A stretch of DNA of 33,497 nucleotides from an uncultured Xylophilus sp. (GTDB lineage: Bacteria > Pseudomonadota > Gammaproteobacteria > Burkholderiales > Burkholderiaceae_C): contig CAJYQL010000033.1 of assembly GCA_913776965.1 (NCBI GenBank), forward strand, positions 1 to 33,497, written 5' to 3'. Shown here one piece after another: positions 15,413-22,832 of this stretch. A program made the translations under genes and the position numbers. The notes below the pieces were generated by a model. That model did no database searches and was not told the origin of the DNA. It was given only the letters and a program-made list of their open reading frames with translations. Position 1 is the stretch's first letter; each line of letters opens with the position of its first letter.

Positions 15413-15924
15413 GCGATGCGCTATCGAATCAGGAGCACACTGCGCAGGCGGGATGGGCGCGGGTGGCCGATCTGCTGCTTAAAAGAAGCTGGATGCTCGC
15501 CACCGCCGAAAGCTGCACCGGCGGCCTGATCGCCGCCGCCTGCACCGACCTGGCCGGCTCCAGCGCCTGGTTCGAGCGCGGCTTCGTGACCTATTCCAAC
15601 GCCGCCAAGGCCGAGCTGCTCGGCGTCGATGCGGCGTTGATCGCAGCGCACGGCGCGGTGAGCGAGCCGGTGGCGCGGGCGATGGCGGCGGGTGCGGTCG
15701 CGCGCTCGGCGGCGCAGGTGGCGGTCGCGGTCACCGGCATCGCCGGGCCGGGCGGCGGCAGCGCCGACAAGCCGGTCGGCACCGTGTGGTTCGGCTGGTC
15801 GGTCGGCGGTGTGGTCGAGGCCGAGCGCTGCCGCTTCGACGGCGACCGCGCCGCAGTGCGGCAGGCCACCGTCGCGCATGCGCAGCAGGGCCTGCTGGCG
15901 CGGCTGGCGCCAGGCGGCTTCTGA
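15409..15924 (+). CDS. pncC: CinA C-terminal domain protein, NMN amidohydrolase PncC
   Basis: PncC deamidates nicotinamide mononucleotide to nicotinate mononucleotide, recycling NMN released by DNA ligase. The 171-residue protein is the short single-domain form. Diagnostic strings are [72 protein letters not shown] and the C-terminal [12 protein letters not shown] region. ATG 15409 overlaps the pgpA stop by four bases. The N-terminus before [11 protein letters not shown] is somewhat long. Its DNA (15420-15465) matches the interspersed repeat in degenerate form, suggesting that the first 20 or so residues derive from it. The product would feed the same NaMN pool as PncA and PncB, encoded 3-6 kb downstream. 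DNA uptake roles suggested by the name cinA apply to the longer two-domain proteins. Confidence 0.93.
   Translation: MSDALSNQEHTAQAGWARVADLLLKRSWMLATAESCTGGLIAAACTDLAGSSAWFERGFVTYSNAAKAELLGVDAALIAAHGAVSEPVARAMAAGAVARSAAQVAVAVTGIAGPGGGSADKPVGTVWFGWSVGGVVEAERCRFDGDRAAVRQATVAHAQQGLLARLAPGGF
15420..15465. repeat. degenerate interspersed repeat at the 5' end of pncC
   Basis: GCTAT-cgaatc-AGGAGC-acact-GCGCAGG-cgggat-GGGCGCGG aligns block by block with the copy inside thiL (GCTAT-cagatta-ATAGC-tgcat-GCGTAGG-tgggac-GGGCGCAG). The second stem arm is altered and one loop base is missing. It is read in frame as part of the PncC N-terminus. The similarity is clear in the GCGCAGG to GGGCGC half and weaker in the first half. 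Confidence 0.5.
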
Positions 15925-16015
15925 ACCGCGTCGCAGCCGGCTGGTGGCCAAGCACCGCGGCCGCGCCGGGCCATGCGCCTCGAGCGCCGCGCCGGCCGCG
16001 CACAATTCGGGCGTC

Positions 16016-17671
16016 ATGCTGCTGCGCCCTCCTCCCGTCCTCCTCGCCTGCGGCGCCCTCGGCGCCGCGCTGCTGACGCTGATCGTGCTCGGCCACGACG
16101 GCAAGCGGGTGCTGCAGCTCGCGGGCCTGGCGCTGCCGCTGCTCGCGCTGATGGTCTGGCCGCTGCGCAGTCCGCGGCTGCACCGGCTGCGCAGCGTGGC
16201 GGTGTGGCTCGGCGCGATGGTGTTCGCGCTCGACGGCGTGGTGCGCGCCTACCTGCTCGACACCTACGGCGCCGCGCCCGACAGCACGCTGGTGCTCAGT
16301 GCCGTCGCCAACACCACGGCACGGGAAGGCGCGGAATACCTGTCGATGCACTGGCGCGCGGCCGTCGCCTGGGCGGTCGCGCTGGCCGTGGCGGCGGTGT
16401 TCTGCGCCCGCCAAGCCCGGCGCGGCGCCCGGGGCGGCCCGCATCCGTGGCCGCGCAGCACGGTCGCGCTGCTGTGCGTCGCCCTGCTGGCCGGCAGCCT
16501 GGCGCACGCCGGCACATCGTGGCGCCGGCTGCATCCGGTGGCGTTCTGGAGCCAGTGGGGCCGGTCCGTCGCCGACCTGCGCGCCGGCTGGGCCGACCGC
16601 CAGGCCGAGCGCGAAGCACTGCACGCCCGCGCCCGGGCCGCCGCGCCGACCCTCGCGCGCAGCGGCGCGTCGACGGTGGTGCTGGTGATCACCGACAGCG
16701 TCAACCGCGACAACATGTCGCTCTACGGTTACGGCCGCCCCACCACGCCGCGGCTCGCGGCGCAGAAGTCGCAGCTAGGCGACGCGCTGGTGGTGCTGAA
16801 GAACGCCTGGTCGGTCGACGCGAGCACGCTGCCGGCGATGCGCAGCATCTTCGGCTTCGGCGATACCGGCGACCACGACGACCACGGCACCCGCGACGAC
16901 GGCACGCAGCGCCCGGCCGACCAGCACCTGATCGCTCTGGCGCGTGCGGCCGGCTACAAGGTCTGGTGGATGAGCAACCACGACGACATCGCGATCGAGC
17001 AGCAGCACGCCCGGATGGCCGACGTGGTCGAGATGATGAACCGCACGCCCGGCCGCTCCAGCGCGTCGCTCGACGGCGAGTTGCTTGACTGCATCCAGGA
17101 GGCGATGCACGACCCGGCCGAGCGCAAGCTGGTGATCGTCCACCTGATGGGCGCCCATCCGCACTACCGGCTGCGCTTCCCCGCCGACGCCAACCCGTTC
17201 GACGACGCGCCCGACGCGGTCGAGACCGACCTGCTGCGCCAGGGCCGCGCCGCCTGGGTCCGGCAGTACCGCCACGACTACGACGCCGCGGTGCTCTACC
17301 ACGACTTCGTCGTCGCCGAGACGCTGCAGATCACCCGCCACGCCCGGCCCCGCGCCGGCGAGCAGCGCGCTTGGATGTTCTTGTCGGACCACGGCCAGGA
17401 GGTCGGCCACGGCAGCGACCATGCCGGCCACAGCCCGCGCACCGCCTCGGGCTACCGCATCCCGGCCCTCGTCTGGCGCAGCCGCTGGGACCTGCCGCCC
17501 CCGCCCGGCGCCGCCGCGCAGCCCTTCCGCTCCGATTGGGCCGGCTGGACGCTGGCCGACCTGCTCGACCTGCACTGGCCCGGCCTGCGCGCCGAGCGCG
17601 ACGTGCTGCGCGCCGGCTACCGCTGGGAGCCTCCACGCCTGCCGACGGCGGTGGCGTCGTTCACCGACTGA
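16016..17671 (+). CDS. sulfatase-fold phosphoethanolamine transferase-like membrane protein
   Basis: This 551-residue protein has an N-terminal membrane domain with about five hydrophobic segments (about 5-30, 35-50, 62-80, 118-138, 155-170) and a periplasmic alkaline-phosphatase/sulfatase-fold domain (about 215-530). This is the layout of EptA/CptA-type enzymes that add phosphoethanolamine to lipid A or LPS core. Expected motifs are present: VITDSVNRDNMSLYGYGRPTTP for the first metal site, SVDASTLPAMRSIFGF for the threonine nucleophile region, VHLMGAHPHY, and FLSDHGQEVGHGSDHAGHSP for the metal-binding DH and H. The usual GETxR glutamate is replaced by aspartate (TDSVNR), so this is a divergent member whose substrate cannot be named. 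ATG 16016 is used because the first membrane helix follows at once; the frame is open upstream across pncC DNA. The mntA gene begins 29 bases after the stop. Confidence 0.83.
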   Translation: MLLRPPPVLLACGALGAALLTLIVLGHDGKRVLQLAGLALPLLALMVWPLRSPRLHRLRSVAVWLGAMVFALDGVVRAYLLDTYGAAPDSTLVLSAVANTTAREGAEYLSMHWRAAVAWAVALAVAAVFCARQARRGARGGPHPWPRSTVALLCVALLAGSLAHAGTSWRRLHPVAFWSQWGRSVADLRAGWADRQAEREALHARARAAAPTLARSGASTVVLVITDSVNRDNMSLYGYGRPTTPRLAAQKSQLGDALVVLKNAWSVDASTLPAMRSIFGFGDTGDHDDHGTRDDGTQRPADQHLIALARAAGYKVWWMSNHDDIAIEQQHARMADVVEMMNRTPGRSSASLDGELLDCIQEAMHDPAERKLVIVHLMGAHPHYRLRFPADANPFDDAPDAVETDLLRQGRAAWVRQYRHDYDAAVLYHDFVVAETLQITRHARPRAGEQRAWMFLSDHGQEVGHGSDHAGHSPRTASGYRIPALVWRSRWDLPPPPGAAAQPFRSDWAGWTLADLLDLHWPGLRAERDVLRAGYRWEPPRLPTAVASFTD

Positions 17672-17700
17672 CCGGTCGGCTCGCCGACAATCGACGCCCC

Positions 17701-18132
17701 ATGTCCGCCCGACCGCCCGCCTTTCCTGCCGCCGCACCGGTGCGCGACGCCGTCGTGGCCCGGCTGCGCGCGGAGCTGTCCGGCCTGCTGGGCGTCTATG
17801 CGTTCGGCAGCCGCATCGCCGGGACCGCCGATGCCCGCAGCGACCTGGATCTGGCGGTGCTGGTCGAGGGCTATGCCGACCCGGTGCGCCTGTGGCATCT
17901 GGCCTCCGACCTCGCCGCGTCCGCGGGCTGCGAGGTCGACCTGCTGGACCTGCGGGCCGCGACGACGGTGATGCAGTACCAGGTGCTCACCACCGGCGAA
18001 CGCTGGTGGGCGGCCGACGTGCGCGCGGGCCTGTTCGAGGCCTTCGTGCTGAGCGAGAAGACCGCGCTCGACGAGGCCCGCGCCGATCTGCTGGCCGACA
18101 TCGTCCGGGAGGGGCACGTCCATGGCCGATGA
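17701..18132 (+). CDS. mntA: MntA-type nucleotidyltransferase antitoxin
   Basis: This 143-residue minimal nucleotidyltransferase has the signature FGSRIAGTADARSDLDLAVL. G36-S37, ten residues, then D48-x-D50 match the GSX10DXD motif of MNT antitoxins. In characterised MntA-HepT systems this enzyme adds AMP units to a tyrosine of the HepT RNase and silences it. A further acidic residue lies in CEVDLLDLR. The start at ATG 17701 is chosen over longer frames that run into the upstream gene. It overlaps hepT by 11 bases, the usual tight antitoxin-first arrangement. GC and codon use resemble the chromosomal flank. The function is assigned from motif plus partner, and both are intact. Confidence 0.9.
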   Translation: MSARPPAFPAAAPVRDAVVARLRAELSGLLGVYAFGSRIAGTADARSDLDLAVLVEGYADPVRLWHLASDLAASAGCEVDLLDLRAATTVMQYQVLTTGERWWAADVRAGLFEAFVLSEKTALDEARADLLADIVREGHVHGR

Positions 18133-18544
18133 CGTGCTGCTGAACAAGGCCGCGACGATCGAGCACTGCCTGCGCCGCGTGCGCGAGGAATACGCGGACG
18201 ACCCGGCCGGTTTCGCCGCCGACTTCACGCGGCAGGACGCGGCCATCCTCAGTATCCAGCGCGCCTGCGAGGCCGCGCTCGACATGGGCCAGCATCTCGT
18301 CCGCCGGGAACGCCTGGGGGTGCCGCAGGGCGCGCGCGACGTCTTCGCGCTGGTGGCCCAGGCGGGGATCATCGATGGTCCGCTCTGCACCTCGCTGCAG
18401 CGCATGGTCGGCTTCCGCAACGTGGCAGTGCACGAGTACCAGAAGCTGCAGCTGCCGATCACGCTGGCCGTGATCCGCGACCATTTGCAGGATTTCGCCG
18501 CCTTTTCGGAAACGCTGCTGCGGCGCGAAGCGCGGCCGGACTGA
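18122..18544 (+). CDS. hepT: HepT-type RNase toxin (DUF86)
   Basis: This 140-residue helical protein is of the HEPN superfamily. The catalytic and modification motif RX4HXY is complete: R99-N-V-A-V-H104-E-Y106 in FRNVAVHEYQKL. In known systems R and H form the RNase active site and Y is the residue AMPylated by MntA. Other family strings are ATIEHCLRRVREEY, RACEAALDMGQHLV and FALVAQAGIID. The ATG overlaps the mntA stop by 11 bases, so the two are co-translated. The gene ends 42 bases from the convergent nadM stop, with an interspersed-repeat hairpin between. It is likely a functional toxin-antitoxin unit used in plasmid- or phage-type stress, but nothing nearby shows which. Confidence 0.92.
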   Translation: MADDVLLNKAATIEHCLRRVREEYADDPAGFAADFTRQDAAILSIQRACEAALDMGQHLVRRERLGVPQGARDVFALVAQAGIIDGPLCTSLQRMVGFRNVAVHEYQKLQLPITLAVIRDHLQDFAAFSETLLRREARPD

Positions 18545-18554
18545 ATGGCCGATC

Positions 18555-18595
18555 GCTATCCATTTAATAGCATGATGCGCAGGCTGCTACTGCGC
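18555..18595. repeat. interspersed repeat between hepT and nadM
   Basis: Two hairpins: GCTAT-ccattta-ATAGC (18555-18571) and GCGCAG-gctgcta-CTGCGC (18577-18595). They lie between two convergent genes and could end transcription from both sides. The TAG stop of nadM (18587-18589) falls in the second loop, so the last three codons of NadM lie in or beside the repeat arm. Confidence 0.8.
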
Positions 18596-19678
18596 TGAGT
18601 GCCGAAAACCCTCCGATTTTTCTCCGGTCAGCCCGAAGAAGAAGTCGAGCATGTGGAAATGGTCGTCGTGGAATTCCGCCTCGTGCGCGGCGATGTCCCC
18701 GACCGGCATCCACACCGTCGCGGCGGCGTCGTCGTCGGGTGCCACCTCCGGCAGCCGGCGATCGCCCAAGTCGAAATAGTGGGCGTGGGTGATCACCCGG
18801 CCGCGCTGGCTGCGGTCCGGATGGTCGAACACATGCACCGCCCGCAGCGCGGCGGCGGTGTCCTCGGGCAGCAGGCGCAGGCCGGTTTCCTCGGCGAGTT
18901 CGCGCAGGGCCGACTGGTAGACCGTCTCGCGCGGCTCCAGAAAGCCGCCGGGCACCGCCAGCAGCCCGCGGCCTGGCGCGCGGCCGCGGCGGATCAGCAG
19001 CACCTTGCCGGCGCAGCGGATCACCGCATCGACCGTGACGAACACCGGCGCATAAGGCGCGCCGGCCCAACGGGCCTTTTCCTCGCGCAGCGTGCGCCAT
19101 TCGGCCGCCACGTCGGCGTAGGCCGGCAGTTCGGCCCAGGAGCGCAGGAAGCCGAGCGTCGCCGGCGGCACCTGCGCGACCAGCGTCGCGAGGGCCGGCT
19201 CCAGCGCATGGCCGGCGGCGGCGAAGTACGCGTCGCGCAGGCCGGTGCCGTGCACGTCGCCGAGCAGGCCGGGATCGTCGAGCGTCCAGCCGGGGAAATC
19301 CTCCAGGTAGGCGCTGGTCGCGTCCTTGCGGTGGCCGACCAGCACGATGCGCGCCCGCGGGTCGCCGGCGAGCGCCTCGACGCCCTGGCGCACCGCGCGG
19401 GTCCAGGCGGCCTGGTCGTAGTAGTCCCGCGTCGGAACGAAGTCGATGCGGTCGCGGTCGGCCTCGGGCAGGGCCAGGCGGATCGTCGCGGCCCGCTCTT
19501 CCCAGGTGAACGGGTTGCGCGGCGTGCGCGCCTGGAAGGCCGAGCCGAGCACCACCACGCAGCGCGGCGCGAGCGACAGTGCGCGCCGCAGCATCGCCAG
19601 GTGGCCGTTGTGCAGGATCTGGAAGCGGCCGATGCAGACGGCGATGTCGGGGGCGGGGGTCGTGGCGTTGGTGGTCAT
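18587..19678 (-). CDS. nadM: bifunctional NMN adenylyltransferase / Nudix hydrolase
   Basis: This 363-residue fusion has an NadM-type adenylyltransferase domain (about 10-185) and a Nudix domain (about 200-345). The first has CIGRFQILHNGH (the nucleotidyl-transferase HxGH site at 23-26) and LVGHRKDATSAYL. It joins NMN or NaMN to AMP to give NAD or its acid form. The second has a complete Nudix box, GGFLEPRE then REL and EETGL in the GX5EX7REUXEEXGU pattern, and a VPGG lead-in. Related fusions are reported to hydrolyse ADP-ribose. ATG 19678 is chosen because the upstream part of the frame is unrelated. It lies 163 bases downstream of pncB on the same strand, with a terminator-like hairpin between, so it may be partly transcribed from upstream. 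The product belongs to the NrtR-type salvage regulon. Confidence 0.93.
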   Translation of the reverse strand: MTTNATTPAPDIAVCIGRFQILHNGHLAMLRRALSLAPRCVVVLGSAFQARTPRNPFTWEERAATIRLALPEADRDRIDFVPTRDYYDQAAWTRAVRQGVEALAGDPRARIVLVGHRKDATSAYLEDFPGWTLDDPGLLGDVHGTGLRDAYFAAAGHALEPALATLVAQVPPATLGFLRSWAELPAYADVAAEWRTLREEKARWAGAPYAPVFVTVDAVIRCAGKVLLIRRGRAPGRGLLAVPGGFLEPRETVYQSALRELAEETGLRLLPEDTAAALRAVHVFDHPDRSQRGRVITHAHYFDLGDRRLPEVAPDDDAAATVWMPVGDIAAHEAEFHDDHFHMLDFFFGLTGEKSEGFRHSAQ

Positions 19679-19694
19679 GGCAGAGCCCGAAGAA

Positions 19695-19733
19695 GGAAAA
19701 AAGAAGAGAGACCGGCCGCGATCATGCGGCCGG
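19695..19733 (-). terminator. terminator-like hairpin between pncB and nadM
   Basis: On the minus strand CCGGCCGC-atgatc-GCGGCCGG (19733-19712) is a perfect 8-bp stem. It is followed at once by a T-rich run (TCTCTCTTCTTTTTTCC). It reads in the direction of the pncA-pncB operon and would end or attenuate transcription before nadM. No separate promoter is obvious in the 33 bases between the hairpin and nadM. Confidence 0.7.
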
Positions 19734-19840
19734 GCCTCGGACACGGCTGCGAAGGCTGCGCACACCGGCCTGCGGTCTTTGCATGGAAACCTCCTGCGGC
19801 GACGGCATGGCGCGCCCGTGGCCAACAGACGAAACGTCCC

Positions 19841-21052
19841 TCATGCCGGCACCTCCAGCGCCGCAGGCACCGGCACGCCGAACACCTGCGCCAGGTAGGC
19901 GAGGAAGGTCGGGTCGTTGCAGATCGTCTTGCCGGGCGAGTCCGACAGTTTGGCGACCGCCTGGCCGTTGCAGGCGGTGAGCTTCATCACGATGTTGAGC
20001 GGCGCGAGGCCCATGTCGTTGGTGAGGTTCGTGCCGATGCCGAAGCCGGTCTGGGTGCGGTCGCCGAAGCGGCGGTACAGCGCAATGGCGCGGTCAAGGT
20101 CCAGGCCGTCGGAGAACACCAGCCGCTTGGTGTGCGCGTCGATGCGCAGCTTCGCATAGTGGGAGAGGGCCTTCTCGCCCCAGTCGGCCGGGTCGCCCGA
20201 ATCGTGACGCAGGCCGTCGAACAGCTTGGCGAAATACAGGTCGAAGTCGGCGAGGAAGGCGTCCATGCCGACCACGTCGGTCAGCGCGATGCCCAGGTCG
20301 CCGCGGTACTCCTGCACCCAGTCCTCCAGCGCGGCCTTCTGGAAGTCGCGCAGCCGCACGCCGACGGCCTGGTAGGTCTGCAGGTATTCGTGCGCCATCG
20401 TGCCGATCGGCACCAGCCCCAGGTCGCGCGCCAGCAGCACGTTGGAGGTGCCCTTGAAGAACGCCGGCGCCTCGGCCTGCAGCCGGCCGACCGCCTCGCG
20501 CTGCCAGTCGCGGGAGAAGCGGCGGCGCACGCCGAAATCGAAGAACTCGAACGGATGGCGGCACGGCGGCTCGGCCGCGAAGGCCTGCAGCCGCGCGACC
20601 TTGGCATCCAGCCGGCGGCAGCCCTCGGTCAGCGCCGCCGCGGCGTCGAAGCGGCGGAAGTACAGCTCGTTGACGATCGCGAGCACGAAGATCTCGAACG
20701 CCATCACATGCACCTGCGGGCCGCGGGCGCGGATGCGCAGGTGCGGGCCGTCGGCGGTGGCTTCGACGAATTCGCGCTGGAACGAGAAGATGCGCAGGTA
20801 GTCCACGAAGTCGCCGCGCATGAAGCGCAGGCTGCGCAGGTAGGCCAGTTCGTCCGGCGCGAAGCGCAGCCGGCACAGCGCGTCGAGTTCGGCGTTCACT
20901 GCCGGCAGCAGCTCCGCCAGCGGGTAGTCCGGCGTGTTGCGGCACAGGAAGGTGTATTCGGCCTGCGCCTGCGGATGGCGATGCAGCATCGTCTGCCACA
21001 TCGTGAACTTGTAGAGGTCGGTGTCGAGCAGGCTCTGGACGATCGGGCTCAT
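19841..21052 (-). CDS. pncB: nicotinate phosphoribosyltransferase PncB
   Basis: PncB joins nicotinate to phosphoribosyl pyrophosphate, with ATP hydrolysis, to give nicotinate mononucleotide in the Preiss-Handler NAD salvage route. The 403-residue length matches the E. coli enzyme (about 400). Motifs: [18 protein letters not shown] at the N-terminus, [44 protein letters not shown], and [19 protein letters not shown] with the histidine that is phosphorylated in the family. Then come [19 protein letters not shown] and [23 protein letters not shown] 21052 overlaps the pncA stop (ATGA), so the two are translationally coupled. Nothing is missing or odd. Expression is expected to be controlled by NrtR at the operator sites upstream of pncA. 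Confidence 0.96.
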   Translation of the reverse strand: MSPIVQSLLDTDLYKFTMWQTMLHRHPQAQAEYTFLCRNTPDYPLAELLPAVNAELDALCRLRFAPDELAYLRSLRFMRGDFVDYLRIFSFQREFVEATADGPHLRIRARGPQVHVMAFEIFVLAIVNELYFRRFDAAAALTEGCRRLDAKVARLQAFAAEPPCRHPFEFFDFGVRRRFSRDWQREAVGRLQAEAPAFFKGTSNVLLARDLGLVPIGTMAHEYLQTYQAVGVRLRDFQKAALEDWVQEYRGDLGIALTDVVGMDAFLADFDLYFAKLFDGLRHDSGDPADWGEKALSHYAKLRIDAHTKRLVFSDGLDLDRAIALYRRFGDRTQTGFGIGTNLTNDMGLAPLNIVMKLTACNGQAVAKLSDSPGKTICNDPTFLAYLAQVFGVPVPAALEVPA

Positions 21053-21915
21053 GCGGCGTCCCCCTGCAGCAGGGCGATGGCCTCGGCGGCGGTGGCGACC
21101 GTCGCGCCCTGGGCGCGAAGTGCTTCGACGAAATCGCGGCCCTGGGCCTCGAAGCCGCCGACCGCGCTCATGCAGTCGGACAGCAGCACCAGCTTGTCGA
21201 TCCGGCCCGACGGCAGGTGCTCGACCAGGTGCTCGACCGTCGCCTTCACGCAGTGGCTGCTGGCCTCGCCGGCGACGACGATGCGGTCGGCGTTGTCGAG
21301 CCGCGCGATCAGGCCGCGGTCGAGCTGCGTCTCGGGCGCGTCGGGATCTGTTACCTCGGCCTGCAGCGCGCTGTAGTGCTCGGTCCAGGGGTTGGTGCCC
21401 TTGAACACCGCGCTCGCCGCAGCGAACCGGCGCTCCTCCCAGCGGCCGACCGCGGCCCGGACGGCGGCATGCACGCCGTGGCCCCAGCTGCCGATCTCGC
21501 AGTGCACCGGCCAGACCATCAGCCGGTAGCGGCCCGCCGCCTCCAGCGCATCGAGATACGCCAGCGCCTTGGATTGCCAGGCCGCCGCACGCGGCCGGAA
21601 GGCGCCGGCGCGCACCTGGTCGGCGGCGATGGCGGTGAACGGCGCCACCGGCCCGCCGTCGCCGGTGGTCCAGAACGTGGGGTGGGCGATGTCGAGCCGG
21701 TGGTGCGAGTCGAGCGTCACGGTGATCGCGTCGAGCGCGTCGCCGGCCGCATCGACGAACGCGGCGAGCCGCAGCATGTCGTCGTGGGCGCCGGCCACCG
21801 GCAGCGCGGGCGCGACCGCGCCCTCGGGCAGGTGGGACGGGCACCAGTCGGCCGGCAGGTCGCAGAAGTCGTTCTGCGGGTCGATGGCGAGCAGGTGGGT
21901 GGTCGGGCGCGGCAT
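21049..21915 (-). CDS. pncA: nicotinamidase, cysteine hydrolase family
   Basis: The nicotinamidase converts nicotinamide to nicotinate and ammonia, feeding PncB. The 288-residue protein belongs to the isochorismatase-like cysteine hydrolases. Catalytic D12 lies in [11 protein letters not shown]. Metal-binding residues lie in [16 protein letters not shown]. The catalytic lysine region is [16 protein letters not shown], and the nucleophilic cysteine sits in [16 protein letters not shown]. It is longer than the roughly 210-residue E. coli PncA because of a longer middle region, as in a known long subgroup. ATG 21915 has a strong GGAGG upstream; the frame extends further, through the operator region, and those starts are rejected. 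It is the first gene of the pncA-pncB operon and divergent from nrtR. Annotation as another amidase of the same fold is possible, but the context makes nicotinamidase very likely. Confidence 0.93.
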   Translation of the reverse strand: MPRPTTHLLAIDPQNDFCDLPADWCPSHLPEGAVAPALPVAGAHDDMLRLAAFVDAAGDALDAITVTLDSHHRLDIAHPTFWTTGDGGPVAPFTAIAADQVRAGAFRPRAAAWQSKALAYLDALEAAGRYRLMVWPVHCEIGSWGHGVHAAVRAAVGRWEERRFAAASAVFKGTNPWTEHYSALQAEVTDPDAPETQLDRGLIARLDNADRIVVAGEASSHCVKATVEHLVEHLPSGRIDKLVLLSDCMSAVGGFEAQGRDFVEALRAQGATVATAAEAIALLQGDAA

Positions 21916-21956
21916 GGCAGGTCCTCCGGCGGTAGCGGCCGTGTAGGCCGCCGTTG

Positions 21957-21977
21957 AAAGTTGTACTGCACAACTTT
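21957..21977. promoter_or_regulatory. palindromic operator 1, probable NrtR site
   Basis: AAAGTTGT-actgc-ACAACTTT is a perfect palindrome with 8-base arms and a 5-base centre. It lies 42 bases upstream of the pncA start, in the divergent pncA-nrtR region. NrtR regulators usually act at palindromes beside their NAD genes. The assignment rests on position and symmetry. Confidence 0.7.
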
Positions 21978-21981
21978 TATG

Positions 21982-21998
21982 GGTTGTATAGTACAACC
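21982..21998. promoter_or_regulatory. palindromic operator 2, probable NrtR site
   Basis: GGTTGTA-tag-TACAACC is a perfect palindrome with 7-base arms and a 3-base centre, only four bases from operator 1. It shares the GTTGTA half-site core and probably covers the nrtR promoter (TATAGT lies inside it). Two sites side by side suit control of both directions, with nrtR autoregulation. Confidence 0.7.
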
Positions 21999-22022
21999 TT
22001 CAAAGGATGCGTCAAGGCCCGC

Positions 22023-22766
22023 ATGCAACACATCGTGTCGAATCCCGCTCCCCCGCCCCCCGGCGCGACCGTCGGCGCAGCGGCGTCGCTCGACTTCCCC
22101 CGGCCGCTGGTAACGGTCGACGTGGCGATCTTCTCGGTGCTGCAGGACGCGCTGCAGGTGCTGCTGGTACGGCGGCCCGACACGCGGGAAGAACCCTTCG
22201 CCGGCCGGTGGGCGCTGCCCGGCGGCTTCGTGGACGTGGCGCGCGACGCCTCGCTGCTCGACTGCGCGCTGCGCAAGCTGCAGGACAAGACCGGTGTCGC
22301 CGCGCCCTACCTGGAGCAGCTCGGCAGCTGGGGCGATGCGCAGCGCGACCCGCGCGGCTGGTGCGCCACCCATGCCTACTTCGCGCTGCTGCCGGTGACC
22401 GGCCCCGCCGCCGCGCAGGACGGCTGGTGGGCGGTGGAGGACGCCTGCCGCCAACCGCTCGCCTTCGACCATGCGACGATCCTCGCGGCAGCGCTGGAGC
22501 GGCTGCGCTCCAAGGTGGAATACACCTCGCTGCCGGCCTTCCTGCTGGGCGAGACCTTCACGCTGCCGGCGCTGCAGCGGGTCTACGAACTGGTGCTCGG
22601 CCGGCCGCTCGACAAGAGCGCCTTCCGGCGGCGCATGCTGGATGCCGGCTACCTGGACGAGGCCGGCCGCGCCGGCGGCACCGCCGGCCGGGCGGCGATG
22701 CACTACCGCCTGCGCGACCGCAGCCGCGCCACCGTATTCCCGCGCGGCTTCCGCTCCGGCGAATGA
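22023..22766 (+). CDS. nrtR: NrtR-type Nudix-related transcriptional regulator
   Basis: NrtR repressors bind ADP-ribose or related nucleotides through a Nudix-like domain and control NAD salvage genes. The 247-residue protein has an N-terminal Nudix fold (about 25-155: VTVDVAIFSVLQDALQVLLVRRP, RWALPGGFVDVA). In its Nudix box the catalytic REUXEE is replaced by RKLQDK, so hydrolysis is not expected, as in typical NrtR. A C-terminal winged helix (about 160-245) contains YTSLPAFLLGETFTLPALQRVYE and KSAFRRRMLDAGYLDE, a pattern typical of the family. ATG 22023 has AAGG upstream; an earlier in-frame TTG lies inside the operators and is rejected. It is divergent from pncA, with two palindromes between, which is strong evidence for control of pncA-pncB(-nadM) and itself. 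Confidence 0.93.
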   Translation: MQHIVSNPAPPPPGATVGAAASLDFPRPLVTVDVAIFSVLQDALQVLLVRRPDTREEPFAGRWALPGGFVDVARDASLLDCALRKLQDKTGVAAPYLEQLGSWGDAQRDPRGWCATHAYFALLPVTGPAAAQDGWWAVEDACRQPLAFDHATILAAALERLRSKVEYTSLPAFLLGETFTLPALQRVYELVLGRPLDKSAFRRRMLDAGYLDEAGRAGGTAGRAAMHYRLRDRSRATVFPRGFRSGE

Positions 22767-22832
22767 ACGGCACCGCGCCGCCGTGAGCGGCCACCCACCT
22801 TGCTACCATCGCACCGCCCTGATGCCCCCGCC

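Noticed and set aside
18599-21376. Very long plus-strand frame across the NAD genes
   Set aside because: Its translation is His/Arg/Gly-rich with no domain, and it is antisense to clear nadM, pncB and pncA.
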